Assembly (NCBI GenBank): GCA_029962745.1
Contig: CM057154.1
Location: 16,369,757-16,433,756 of the forward strand
From: Echinometra lucunter
Lineage: Eukaryota > Echinodermata > Echinoidea > Camarodonta > Echinometridae
DNA: 64,000 nucleotides
Direction of reading: 5' to 3'
Shown: in pieces, positions 55,201 to 64,000 of the stretch
Position numbering within the stretch: the stretch's first letter is position 1
Layout of the letters: each line of letters begins with the position of its first letter
Notes under the pieces: generated by a model
Database searches by the model: none
What the model was told of the DNA's origin: nothing
Seen by the model: the letters and a program-made list of their open reading frames with translations, nothing else
Translations under genes and position numbers: made by a program

Positions 55201-55449
55201 GACCGAATGAACTGCTAAGATGAATGGCTTTGATAATAACGTTAACGGGTGGGTGCACCAGCTGTTACATTATGTAACATAACCAGTGTGTCCACCTGCA
55301 AGCAGCATTTGATATTCTTCATGAGATGGATGTTCTGTGTAACAATCCTGCTATGTAAGAAGAGCGGTTCAGCAGCCCATGCAGCGTGTTGGCCAGCTTT
55401 GTGATAAGGGGGGGGGGGGGGGGTTGACACGACAAAGGCGTTGGTGCTT

Positions 55450-55530
55450 GAAAAGGAGGCGAGTTGGCTCAGTCGGTAAATTTTCGAACCAAAGATCGTG
55501 GGTTCGAATCCACCCCGGGCGGCAGTGGAG
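55450..55530 (+). mobile_element. SINE head fragment
   Basis: GTTGGCTCAGTCGGTAAAT and GGGTTCGAATCCACCCCGGG are box A and box B of a tRNA-like head, related to the head at 33470. A deletion removes part of the D-arm to anticodon region. Flanked by poly-G runs at 55408-55423 and 55552-55583. Confidence 0.65.
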
Positions 55531-55551
55531 GCTTACATCCATTTTTAGGAT

Positions 55552-55583
55552 GGGGGGGGGGGGGGGGGGAGGGGGGGGGGGGG
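55552..55583 (+). repeat. Poly-G run, one interruption
   Basis: 18 G, an A, then 13 G. Confidence 0.9.
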
Positions 55584-55837
55584 CAAGACCTCAAGTCGAC
55601 AACGGAACTTAGAAAATTTTTACGAGCAAATATAGTATAGGCCGTAATTGTATGGCTGCCCGTTCAGTTATTGAACGGTTATTAATTATTGCCTGAAGTT
55701 ATTGTTTAGGTCTAAAGTTTAACCTGAAGCCATCAATGTGACGGCCTACACTGTTCATATTAGCTCGTAAAGTTCCCTTGTCGACTAGATACATAAATGT
55801 ATGAATATAATATATATGTATATATATATATCATGTA

Positions 55838-56256
55838 GACAGTAATAACTTCAAAAAGAGTCGAAGGTACGCCATGTGTAAATCCAACATTAGCTTTTAT
55901 TATTTTTTTTTATTCATTCATTTTAGATTGATATTTCTTTTTTTTTCAAACTCCGATTATACTCAAATACATTGGTGCTTCATATCATTGATTACACTTT
56001 TGGTATATTATTATTTCTTCTCTTTAATTGAACGCTTACATAAGTTCTTGCTCCTTGGCAACGCTCTGTACGCAGTCCGCACAGAGCGTTGCTAAGGAGC
56101 TACTATAAGGAAAATTTTGTTTGCATTTATCTTGTCATTAAACTGTACACACTGAGGAAGGCCCGAGGCGGGCCGAAAATTCTGCACAATGAAAGCTAAT
56201 GTTGGATTTACACATGGCGTACCTTCGATTCTTTTTGAAGTTATTATTGTCTACAT
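55838..56256. mobile_element. TIR element, ~60-bp TIRs, with inner hairpin
   Basis: GACAGTAATAACTTCAAAAA ... CCATGTGTAAATCCAACATT and the inverse (AATGTTGGATTTACACATGG ... TTTTTGAAGTTATTATTGTC) bound the element. An inner hairpin at 56050-56099 pairs AGCAACGCTCTGT-type arms (CTCCTTGGCAACGCTCTGTACG / GCACAGAGCGTTGCTAAGGAG). Confidence 0.85.
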
Positions 56257-56309
56257 TATTAATCATCCAACACGTGGGTATTATTCTCAATATATATATA
56301 TATATATGC

Positions 56310-56895
56310 AGCAATGGAAATGCACACCTGAAAAACCACCTGAGGTCGGGACACTTGAGGTCGAGACACTTCAAGTCGACAACGGGACTGAGAAAATTTT
56401 TGAGCTAAACAGAGCTCGTACTATACTGTATACGTGTCGGTGCGGGCGCGGACTATCGTACTTCATGGTAACCTCAAGTCGACATGCACACCTTGAAAAA
56501 TCCACCTGAGGTCGGGACACTTCAGGTCGAGACACCTCAAGTCGACAACTATCCTTCGATTTATTTACCAACCCCCTTCCTGTTATCCACTGTACAAACT
56601 TTGAGTTGAAAAATGTTAAGGATTGAAACATAATAATGTTAACTATTCCAAATAAAAATTAAGAGGTGTGATATGATACGGGCGACAGCTGGAGAGGTTG
56701 AACAGATTATTTTTTTACAATAAAGTTCGTAACACGCAGGCCGGTATATCAGGCACCCATACGTACAGTAAGAACTCTATTTTGCTCGAAAATTCTCTAA
56801 GTCCCGTTGTCGACTTGATGTGTTTAGACCTCAAGTGTCCCGACCTCAGGTGGTTTTTCAGGTGTGCATTTCCATAGCTGCATATATATATATAT
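56310..56895. mobile_element. TIR element with GACCTCAAGTCGAC-type subrepeats, ~585 bp
   Basis: GCAATGGAAATGCACACCTG at the left is inverse to CAGGTGTGCATTTCCATAGC at the right; both are flanked by (TA)n. The sequence CACCTGAGGTCGGGACACTT recurs at 56338, 56504 and inverted at 56830. A related fragment is at 55584-55632. Confidence 0.8.
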
Positions 56896-56996
56896 GAAAA
56901 TATATATTCATATATATTTTCATATATAAGGGAATATATGAAAAGGAAAAGAAGGAAGATTGTCATAGTTTGAAAGATCATTCATTTGGGGGCACG

Positions 56997-57021
56997 GGCG
57001 GGGGGGGGGGGGGGGCGGGGG
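56997..57021 (+). repeat. Poly-G run, interrupted
   Basis: G-rich stretch with single interruptions. A T run followed by a G run also occurs at 57235-57266. Confidence 0.85.
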
Positions 57022-57355
57022 TTTTGGAATATGTATTTTATTTCTATATGAGTGATTTCATTCCATGATTCATTTCCCTTGCTCACTGATTTGTGAATAC
57101 AATCAAATTGTGTTGTGAAAACAAAGTGAAGATTTGTATTATTTATATTGATTTGTATGTAATGATTTATTTTAACATTATAACAGCATTTTTAACGTAG
57201 CTCTGCGTTACCGGCATCATCGAAAGTTCAATGTTTTTTTTTTTTTTTTTTTGGGGGGGGGGGGGAGACGGTTTTTGTTCCTTTTCGGGACTTAGTATAT
57301 ACTTCTTTTTGTTGGATGGGCTCTTTCATTTTTTACTGCTCATTACTGCACTTAC

Positions 57356-57605
57356 CATCGCCGGGGTCGTCGGTCACAGTCGGATCATCATCATCAGGAA
57401 CACAAGTCACAACCGCTGGAGGACAGTCGTCGGGGTGGTATCCCCAGGGCCCGTGGTAACAGGTGTAAAGCCTTCTGGAAGTAGTAGGGCAGTAATCAAT
57501 CAGGAGCCAGATATTTTCATTCCCCGTGAGAAATGGCTCCCGATCCTCCCCGGTAAGATATTTTGCATACTGCAAGTCAGTATAACCAAGCTCACTGCAA
57601 ACTTC
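57356..57605 (-). CDS. SRCR gene, C-terminal half of second domain plus acidic linker
   Basis: 250 nt, phase 0 in, 1 out (acceptor ACTATGCAG, donor GTAAGT). Encodes EVCSELGYTDLQYAKYLTGE, then DYCPTTSRRLYTCYHGPWGY, CPPAVVTC and PDDDDPTVTDDPGDG. The Cys spacing departs from the standard domain, with an extra Cys pair. Confidence 0.8.
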
Positions 57606-60600
57606 CTGCATAGTAAAAAGCAATTCGGGAGCATGATGAATCAGTGGTTCGCTCTTTTAATTCTTCATTTTCTTTTTCTTTTTTTTGTTACTGAAAACAG
57701 ATCGCAGCAGTCTGTTTCGAGTGTCACAAATATTAGGAAATGAAGTAATCTTCATTATGAACATCCTCCTCTAATGCAATTGCATCCTCTACTGCATATA
57801 CAGTATAAGTGTGTGCGCTTTTGTATAGCTACATAAATGAGGACAGTGTGCAAAGAAAAGTTCCTGAACAATGGTTCTCGGATGTCAGACAATAGATTTG
57901 AGCCTTATTCCGTGAGCCTTCCGAGGACGGGAGAACAACAGAGGAACAATATCAGTATCTGTCCTCGGGAGTACAGTCATGTGAAGATGTGTGTGTGTGT
58001 GTGTGTGTTCGCACTTGCGCGCTAAGTGTGTGTATGTGTTCCAGTTGGAAACCTCTTAAGTACTTTCTTGAGGAGCATACAGTTTCTAATTTTTTTTTAA
58101 TGAACATCATTAGATAAGGTTGTAAAATAAAATAAGGTTGTAGATCCTACTTAAAATGTTTAGAAAAAAAAAGAAAAGAAAAAGAATTGTCAGCACTTAT
58201 GCTCCAACAACCCAAATGAAATGTTTTAGCGTCGTATATCCCCCCCCCCCAGTATCACCAACAAAAGTCTACTGCTATATCCTGTAAATAGCTTTATACA
58301 TGTGTGTGTTCGCACTTGCGCGTGTGGGTGTGTGTATGTGTTCCAGTTGGAAACCTCATAAGTACTTTTATAGTACAGTTTCTACAAGTTTTTTTTTTAA
58401 CATAAATCATTAATTAAACAAGGGTTGTAGATCCTTTTTATAAAGTTTTTTTTAATTGGCAGCAATTAGATGATGTTTGAAGGTTTGCATAGTAGGCTTG
58501 GTCACAAATGCCTTTATGAACTGCTACGAATGCCGTAAGAACGATTTTTAGACCTTTTCGTAAGATCTTCTTAAGAAGGCCGTACGAAACCAGCTTTCGT
58601 AGACCGTTGGTAGACCGTTTGTAAGTTCGCAGCCTGGTCGATGGTCTTGTCCAAGATTTTTTTCCAAGTCGTACGAAACTCCCTCTTCGTAAGGCGGCCT
58701 TACGAACGTCGTAAGAACATCTTAAGAACCACGCAAGATTTTTGTAGATTTCGTGGGATAGAGAGACAATTTTAGAAGCCTCCAATTCTTACAATGGTTG
58801 TACGAACGCCTTAAGTTGTTCAGAGAGGGCTCTTACGGCGTCCGTAAGAACGCCTTACGAATAGAGAGTCTTACGGAGTTAGTACGAACGACTCCTGGCA
58901 TTCGTAAGGTGTTCGTAAGGTGCTCGTAAGGCGTACGTACACAATTTGTGCAATTGTTGAGTTTTAGGGGGTATAAAGCCAAACGCACGAAGTTCAAAAC
59001 CTCAGTCTGTTCATGGTGTTCGAAGAGGAAGCATCTCCTGTACAAGATATATGGGACCATATAGGGAAACTATTAAAGGGAAGGGAGGAAAGGTGAAGAA
59101 AGGAGAGGAAGAAGATGAAGAGGAAGGAGAGAGAGGGGGAGAGCTGCGGCAATGGCGTCTTCATCAATAAATGATGGACTTCGGAAGTGACCAAGAGGCG
59201 GCGGTGGAAGACAAAGGCGTAGTAAAAAATTGTAGGGGCCGGAATACCCTTCCGCCCCCTGTTTTTATGGCTGAAAAGGGTGTTCAATGTCGAAGGGAAA
59301 AAAAAAAAAAGAAGAGGAAGGAAAGGAAAGAAGAAGAAAAAAAGAACGAAAAGTAAAGAATAAAACAGAAAGGAAAGGAAATAAAAGAAAAAGGGGAAAA
59401 CTTGGAAGAGCTCGATCGTTTCGCTCGCCAGCGTGTTTAGGTATCTTATATCAATTTATTGGTATTCTTATAAAGGTTATTTGGTTTGCATCTTGTGTCT
59501 CTAGCTAATGTTATACTATTCTTCTACTCTTAGAATGTTATGTTAGTGATATAGTTGCGAGGAATCGAGCGGCAAGTTGACCTAAAGAGATGGGATAATG
59601 GCCTGTGATCACTAGCCTCTTCTCACTACGAGAATGGAAGATGCCGATAAAGCGAACAGTACTCAAATTATGCATGTCATGAGAACGGAATAACAATACA
59701 CTAGAACCTCTTCTCCGTATACAAAATTCTTTTTTTTCCCCTCGTTCGTCCGCTTTGCTTGCTCATAAAATCTAAAAACAAGATGGTTTCGGGCAAGTAA
59801 GAACCTCTTACTCCAGCAGTGAGAAGCCCTAATATCATAATATTTGGGCAGCAAGGCGTCCGTCTATCTTCGAATTCTACAAGAAGATTTGTATTATATA
59901 ATCATGTATCGCATTTTGATGACGAATCTACGTTCTAAAGATTTTTTTTTCTTTTGTCATTCGTTAGAGTCGCTCGCCCGTAGAAACTGAATACTTTCGT
60001 ACGGCAAGCAGGGTGCCCAAATAGAGTCGAATACAACCGATCTATTCAGAGATCTAATCGGTTTATATTATAGTTTGATGATGAAATAATACTTATTTAC
60101 CACGAAAAAGAGTATATATTTTTGTCACTCGCTGCGCTCGCTCGTATACTATTAAGATGCAGAATGGTTTGAGAAAGCAAACCTGTTCGGAAAGAGAGGT
60201 GACCAAATATGTTTCAGATATCTTATAGGCCATGGTGTATTTTGATGACGAATTGTCCCTACCATGAAAAAGAGTATATACTTTATTATCGCTCGCTGCG
60301 CTCGCTCCTATAATACCAAGATACAGGACAGGCCTATGAGATATCTTATAGGCCAAATAGTGTATTTTGATGACAAAATAACCCTTCTTTCATATAACAT
60401 GAAGTGGTTATTTTGGGCTAGCTCGCTTTGCTCGCTAGCAGAATTAGAAAAACCGCAAGGTTCATAATCTAGCAAGAAGTTCAGTTTCTTATCAAATTAA
60501 AAAAACAATCATTAAAGTAATAGTGATCCAGATAGGTCTCCCCCCCGCTAGGGAATTGTTGCTCGTGATGTGTGGCTAAATTGAAATTTTCAGGGTGTGT

Positions 60601-63600
60601 GGTTCAGCCCCCCCCCTCCCAGTTAAGAAAAGCTCTTCCTGTCTCTTCTGAACTAAAGCACCTGCTACAACCACTCAATCTTCTTCCTCCTCCTCCTCTA
60701 CGTGCAGATGCAGCTTCATCTGAAGTTGTAGTCTCCTTGCCACAAGTGCCTTCTTGAAAATATCAAACTTTGAACAGTCATAGAATTTTCTACAGTACAC
60801 GGCAACGCCTTTTAGCAACCCGACAAAAATATACCCCCAAAAAATAAAATCGTAAGATCTTCTTACGAATGACTTGAGAGTGCCGTGAGTTGCACGTACA
60901 ACCATCTTGCGAAAAAACCAAAACCATAAGATGGCCGTAAGTCTGACGTAAGAAGAATTCGAGGCATTCTTACGAAAAACGTACGAACTCTAGGGCCATT
61001 GTATAACCGAAAATCACTCCGTTTCTTAAGAAGGTCTTGAGTTGTTCTTGCGAATTAACGGCGTTCGTATGAACTTCGTAAGAAGGCTGTAAGAAACTAT
61101 GCCCCATCTAAGAATCTTTACGAACTCCTAAATTCGTACGAATAGGGAGATTCGTACGAACGCATCATTCGTACGAACCTTTGTGACCGTAGTGGAAAGA
61201 GATGGAGGTGAAAATGAGAGGCGAGCAAGCGGGCGAGATAGAGGGTAGAGTATCTTCAGGAGTGAAGACGGACAGTCAAGCTGCCCGTAACGTCGAGTCT
61301 TCTCTCCTTCTCCGCCTGCCTCAAGTTTTCTCACCTCTCCGCCGACTTCAAGTCTCCTCATCTCTTCGCCTACCTCAAGCCTTCACACCTCCTCTGGTTT
61401 ACAGCCCGGCTCTCCCACTCAGTGTTGTATAGGGTACGCATATGCTTGTTCCCAATTGCTCGTATCCCCCTATCTCTGGACCCGTCTCGGGACAGCCAAA
61501 ATTTCTGAAACCCCCCCCCCTCTTTCGCGGGCTTTTTCGCGTGCTTTTCCTGCCTTGGAGACCCCCTAAATTCGAAACACTGCTCAATCTATCCGTTCTC
61601 AGGTGAGCTTTCATTTCAACCCCCTATCTCAGGAAAGTTAAGACCCCGGTTAACATGGTTAAGACGACTTGGCGCCGTTGCAAATGATCGGAAATAACAT
61701 GAGGAATAGCCATCGGAGCAAAATTTATTGATAATTGTAATCTGCATTTCATACCCTATCGTCGAAGACCGAATTTATCATTTGATCGAAGCTGAAAAAG
61801 ATCCCCTTTTAAAGGAAATCTCCAGCATGTCCGGGTGAAAGTCAAATACACCCCTTTTTTTTTTACAATTCTCGGGCCGGACTTTGTCGGCCGAAAAATA
61901 TATACCGGAGATTTTGGGAACGTGCATGCGGTCCCTCCTACCCTGGAGTCGGGGGGCCGAGGTTTACAGTCCTTTTCAAAACTTCACCCAGTTTCAAGAA
62001 AGATACTCTACCCTCTATCACGCTTTCTCGCCTCTCATTTCACCTCCATCTCTTTCCAGCTTACCAATAGTTCTTTCAGGACTTACCACATGATGAACCG
62101 TAAACCCTTCTACGATTGTCAGCAATTATGCTCCAACACCCAAAATGAAATGCTCTGGCGTCGTATACCCCCACCCCCCCAAAAAAAACACAACAGTACC
62201 ACCAACAAAAGTATTGCTATACCGTGTCAATAGTTTTATAGGAGTATTCATCGCTACTGTCACAGACCGCACCCCACTCGCCGTCATGCAAGATCTCGAG
62301 TCGTCCCGTTTCATTGTTGGCCACGCCCGTCTCAGAAACAAGTCGTATGGGGTGGTTCTCAACAGTATCTGTACGAAAAGAAATAAAACTCGAGATTATA
62401 ACCATAGTGAAAGGGAAATGGATGTACATTTAAAAGAAATCCTGAAAATTTTTCATCTGAGTACTTCGTACTCAATTCAATTCAATTCAATTAAAATCTT
62501 ATTGTCCAAAATGGAAATTTGTTTCGTTTGCATGTCAATAAAGATTACGGACATAGACTAAACTTCAAAAACATCTTTGTATGATCACGAAGCTTTTACC
62601 CTCCAGGTTTGCCAGTAGGTATTTTTTAAAAACAATATGTGTATGAATATATTTAGTTAAGTCATATCTCCCATCACTCTTTACATCCCCCCCCCCTCTC
62701 TCTCTCTCTCTAAATCCTTTATTATCACATTGGTCTGTGCTTACCATGCTTACACTGTCATGTTATCATTGTCATTGCATTATAATCACATTTGTTATAT
62801 TGTATATAATATACAGTATATGCTCAACATTTTGTAAAAGAATCTCATTTCAGCGTTTACCTGCCATGATTTTTTATTCCAAATAAACCATTTCAAATTC
62901 AAATTCAAATACTACAAGGTGCTCGATATTCTGTCCATTTTCTGTTTTGTTTCTATCCTCTTTGTACTTTCCTGAAAGTAAAACATTGTTATCTGTTTCT
63001 TAGTAATATTATGTAAGAATGTCTTTATGCTTCTGTATGAAACTTCACCATATAGATACCAAGATTTTCCGCTGAACATGATCAATAGAGAGTCCTAGGA
63101 CAATTACCATCGGACAGTTTACCCCGGACAATAATTCCAGGACAATTATCGAGAGCTAGAGCGTAACATTCCTGAGGTACTTGTCCGTTGGTAATTTTCA
63201 AAGTGGTGGTCATCCTACACGTCAATGAACAATTAAGATAATACAAGTTTATTCTTTGGTACTAGCCCTAACTCATTCCCTCCAGAAATGTGTGATAGGA
63301 CTCTCCAAGTGGTCTATTTCTAGTCTTTGGAAGATTAAAGGATTTTATTAATACTTGCCAACTCCATTGCTAAGAATGGCTTTTAACCATGTTCAATATT
63401 AAGATAGAAGTAAGTGGGCGTTGAAATTATTTCGAAAGAAAGTTCAGGAAAGTCCCCCCTTTCAACATTATCTGTAAATACTCACCATACGGTACACAGA
63501 CTACGCTTGTTTCATTCCGAGGCTCTCCTTCAGGAACTTCACTTAACGCATCTTCACAAAGTTCGGGTATTGGATACTGGCACTTCAAAACTTTTCCGGT

Positions 63601-63800
63601 TCCTTCGCCGAACAGATCATCTCTGCCAGCAACCTCGAATGCGTTACGCACGCCTTCCTTATATCCGAGGTATTGACAAATACGGGACATATCGACAAAA
63701 CTCCCGTCATCGAACGTGATAGATCCCCATTCTCCACCTAGAAAAACCTCCACTCTGCCCTGCTCTGATGCCGTGCTCCCAACTAATCTAAGATCGTAAT
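57356..63800 (-). CDS. SRCR-domain protein (partial, three exons seen)
   Basis: Exons are 63486-63800, 62223-62368 and 57356-57605, all phase-compatible (1-1, 1-0, 0-1). The first encodes a whole SRCR domain, RLVGSTASEQGRVEVFLGGE to VVCVPY. The other two encode a second domain: RLVSETGVANNETGRLEILH, GEWGAVCDSS, then EVCSELGYTDLQYA, an extra Cys-rich stretch and an acidic linker DDDDPTVTDDPGDG. SRCR proteins are secreted or cell-surface receptors with Cys-rich modules; large families in sea urchins are linked to immunity. The 5' end lies beyond the window and no 3' end was found. The first domain lacks the usual first cysteine (WGSIT in place of WGTVC). Function is inferred from the domain only. 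Confidence 0.85.
57960..58450 (+). repeat. Direct duplication of ~140 bp
   Basis: GTGTGTTCGCACTTGCGCG...TGTTCCAGTTGGAAACCTC...GGTTGTAGATCCT occurs at about 58002-58150 and again at 58302-58435, both after a GT run. The copies differ by small indels. It lies in the SRCR intron. Confidence 0.85.
58192..58290. repeat. Copy of the sequence flanking the SRCR half-domain exon
   Basis: CAGCACTTATGCTCCAACAACCC...TAGCGTCGTATA...CACCAACAAAAGTCTACTGC matches 62118-62233, the region just downstream (in transcript terms) of exon 62223-62368. The exon itself is not recognisable at this copy. Confidence 0.7.
59080..59400 (+). repeat. Polypurine GAAAGG-type stretch
   Basis: Two A/G-only runs (59085-59145 and 59290-59400). 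Lys/Glu-rich frames here are artefacts. Confidence 0.8.
59880..60430 (+). repeat. Degenerate ~160-bp tandem repeat
   Basis: TTTTGATGACGAA-type starts recur near 59915, 60075, 60240 and 60366. Each unit has AAAGAGTATATA..TTT and CGCTCGCTGCGCTCGCTC. Nested inside the 2.7-kb element. Confidence 0.7.
62223..62368 (-). CDS. SRCR gene, N-terminal half of second domain
   Basis: 146 nt, phase 1 in, 0 out (acceptor CGTACAG, donor GTATAG). Encodes NETGRLEILHDGEWGAVC, then DSSDEYSYKTIDT. The donor is not strong; another GT (GTAGCG, at 62253-62258) is possible but would break the phase with the next exon. Confidence 0.75.
63093..63200. repeat. Small cluster of GGACAATTA repeats
   Basis: AGGACAATTACCATCGGACA, CCGGACAATAATTCC and AGGACAATTATC are short direct repeats. 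Significance unknown. Confidence 0.5.
63486..63800 (-). CDS. SRCR gene, exon with complete SRCR domain
   Basis: 315 nt, phase 1-1, the usual single-exon SRCR layout (acceptor CATGCAG, donor GTGAGT). GRVEVFLGGEWGSITFDDGS, ICQYLGYKEGVRNAFEVAG and PELCEDALSEV are visible. Four cysteines remain (ICQ, LKCQ, ELCE, VVCV). Confidence 0.9.
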
Positions 63801-64000
63801 CTGCATGGAAAGGAATTAAAAAAATAATTGGATTGTACAATTATGAATAACTTTGGAAGAAAAAAAACAGAAAAGAAGGTCACTCTCTTTATTATACTTA
63901 TATTTTAGATTTTGGACAGTTTTTTTTTAAAAAACCAAATCAACTTATCAAATGATCAGTATGTGAGAATAATGTCTATGCCTTGCGACTTTCCCTGTTC

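Larger units (their letters stand above)
50102..57355. other. Intergenic interval between TBL2 and the SRCR gene
   Basis: Should contain the TBL2 promoter (GC-rich 50170-50215) and, on the far side, missing 3' exons of the SRCR gene, which I could not find. The rest is microsatellites, SINEs and TIR elements listed separately. Confidence 0.45.
58495..61190. mobile_element. 2.7-kb foldback with TTCGTAAG-rich arms
   Basis: The left end GGTCACAAA is inverse to TTTGTGACC at the right. The arms (58495-58950 and 60850-61190) are dense in TTCGTACGAA, CGTAAGAAC and CTTACGAA words in both orientations, so each arm is itself partly palindromic. The middle holds degenerate ~160-bp repeats ending in GCTCGCTGCGCTCGCTC (about 59880-60430), a purine-rich stretch (59080-59400) and no recognisable transposase. 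It lies in the intron that splits the SRCR domain. Confidence 0.75.

Noticed and set aside
56371..56631. Possible coding frames on both strands
   Set aside because: They coincide with inverted GACCTCAAGTCGAC subrepeats of a TIR element.
58438..58785. Basic 115-codon frame
   Set aside because: It lies in the palindrome-rich arm of the 2.7-kb foldback; Arg/Lys content follows from the CGTAAG words.

Overview
This is eukaryotic DNA: intron-rich, AT-rich and packed with repeats. Exons are short with normal GT-AG junctions, and there are tRNA-derived SINE pieces, a decayed LINE, many inverted-repeat (foldback/MITE-like) elements and long poly-G runs. The gene set is an SRCR-domain gene, a CARF/MULE-transposase-like gene and a TBL2 orthologue. 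Together with the repeat style this points to a marine invertebrate deuterostome, most likely a sea urchin. The organism call is inference; no species-diagnostic sequence was identified.

Layout: (1) 1-758 holds a probable terminal exon (+) of an unidentified gene, stop at 756-758. (2) 759-10003 is intergenic, with an inverted array of ~18-bp units, MITE-like elements, a LINE reverse transcriptase fragment and a SINE. (3) 10004-30012 (-) is a ten-exon gene. It joins a CARF-like (ALS2CR8-type) region to a Mutator/MULE-transposase-like core and ends in an acidic tail. All splice phases agree and give 687 aa. Introns 5 and 7 contain decayed tandem copies of the neighbouring exons, and one copy in intron 5 could still work as a mutually exclusive exon. 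(4) Within this gene sit a 1.3-kb and a 4.3-kb long-inverted-repeat element, a 68-bp tandem repeat and a ~46-bp minisatellite. (5) 30013-38373 is intergenic, with foldbacks, a SINE and a composite element carrying AGGTCA-type repeats. (6) 38374-50101 (-) is a complete twelve-exon TBL2 orthologue of 458 aa. (7) 50102-57355 is intergenic, with a tRNA-like SINE, microsatellites and several TIR elements. (8) 57356 to the right edge (-) is part of an SRCR gene: one whole-domain exon, and a second domain split by a 4.6-kb intron that contains a 2.7-kb foldback element.

Nothing suggests that the genes act together. TBL2 is an ER-membrane WD-repeat protein, the CARF/MULE gene looks like a domesticated or degenerate transposase relative, and SRCR proteins are secreted or surface receptors. 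The most unusual signals are the repeated exon duplications in the CARF/MULE gene and the spread of perfect AGGTCA DR1-like motifs by repeats.
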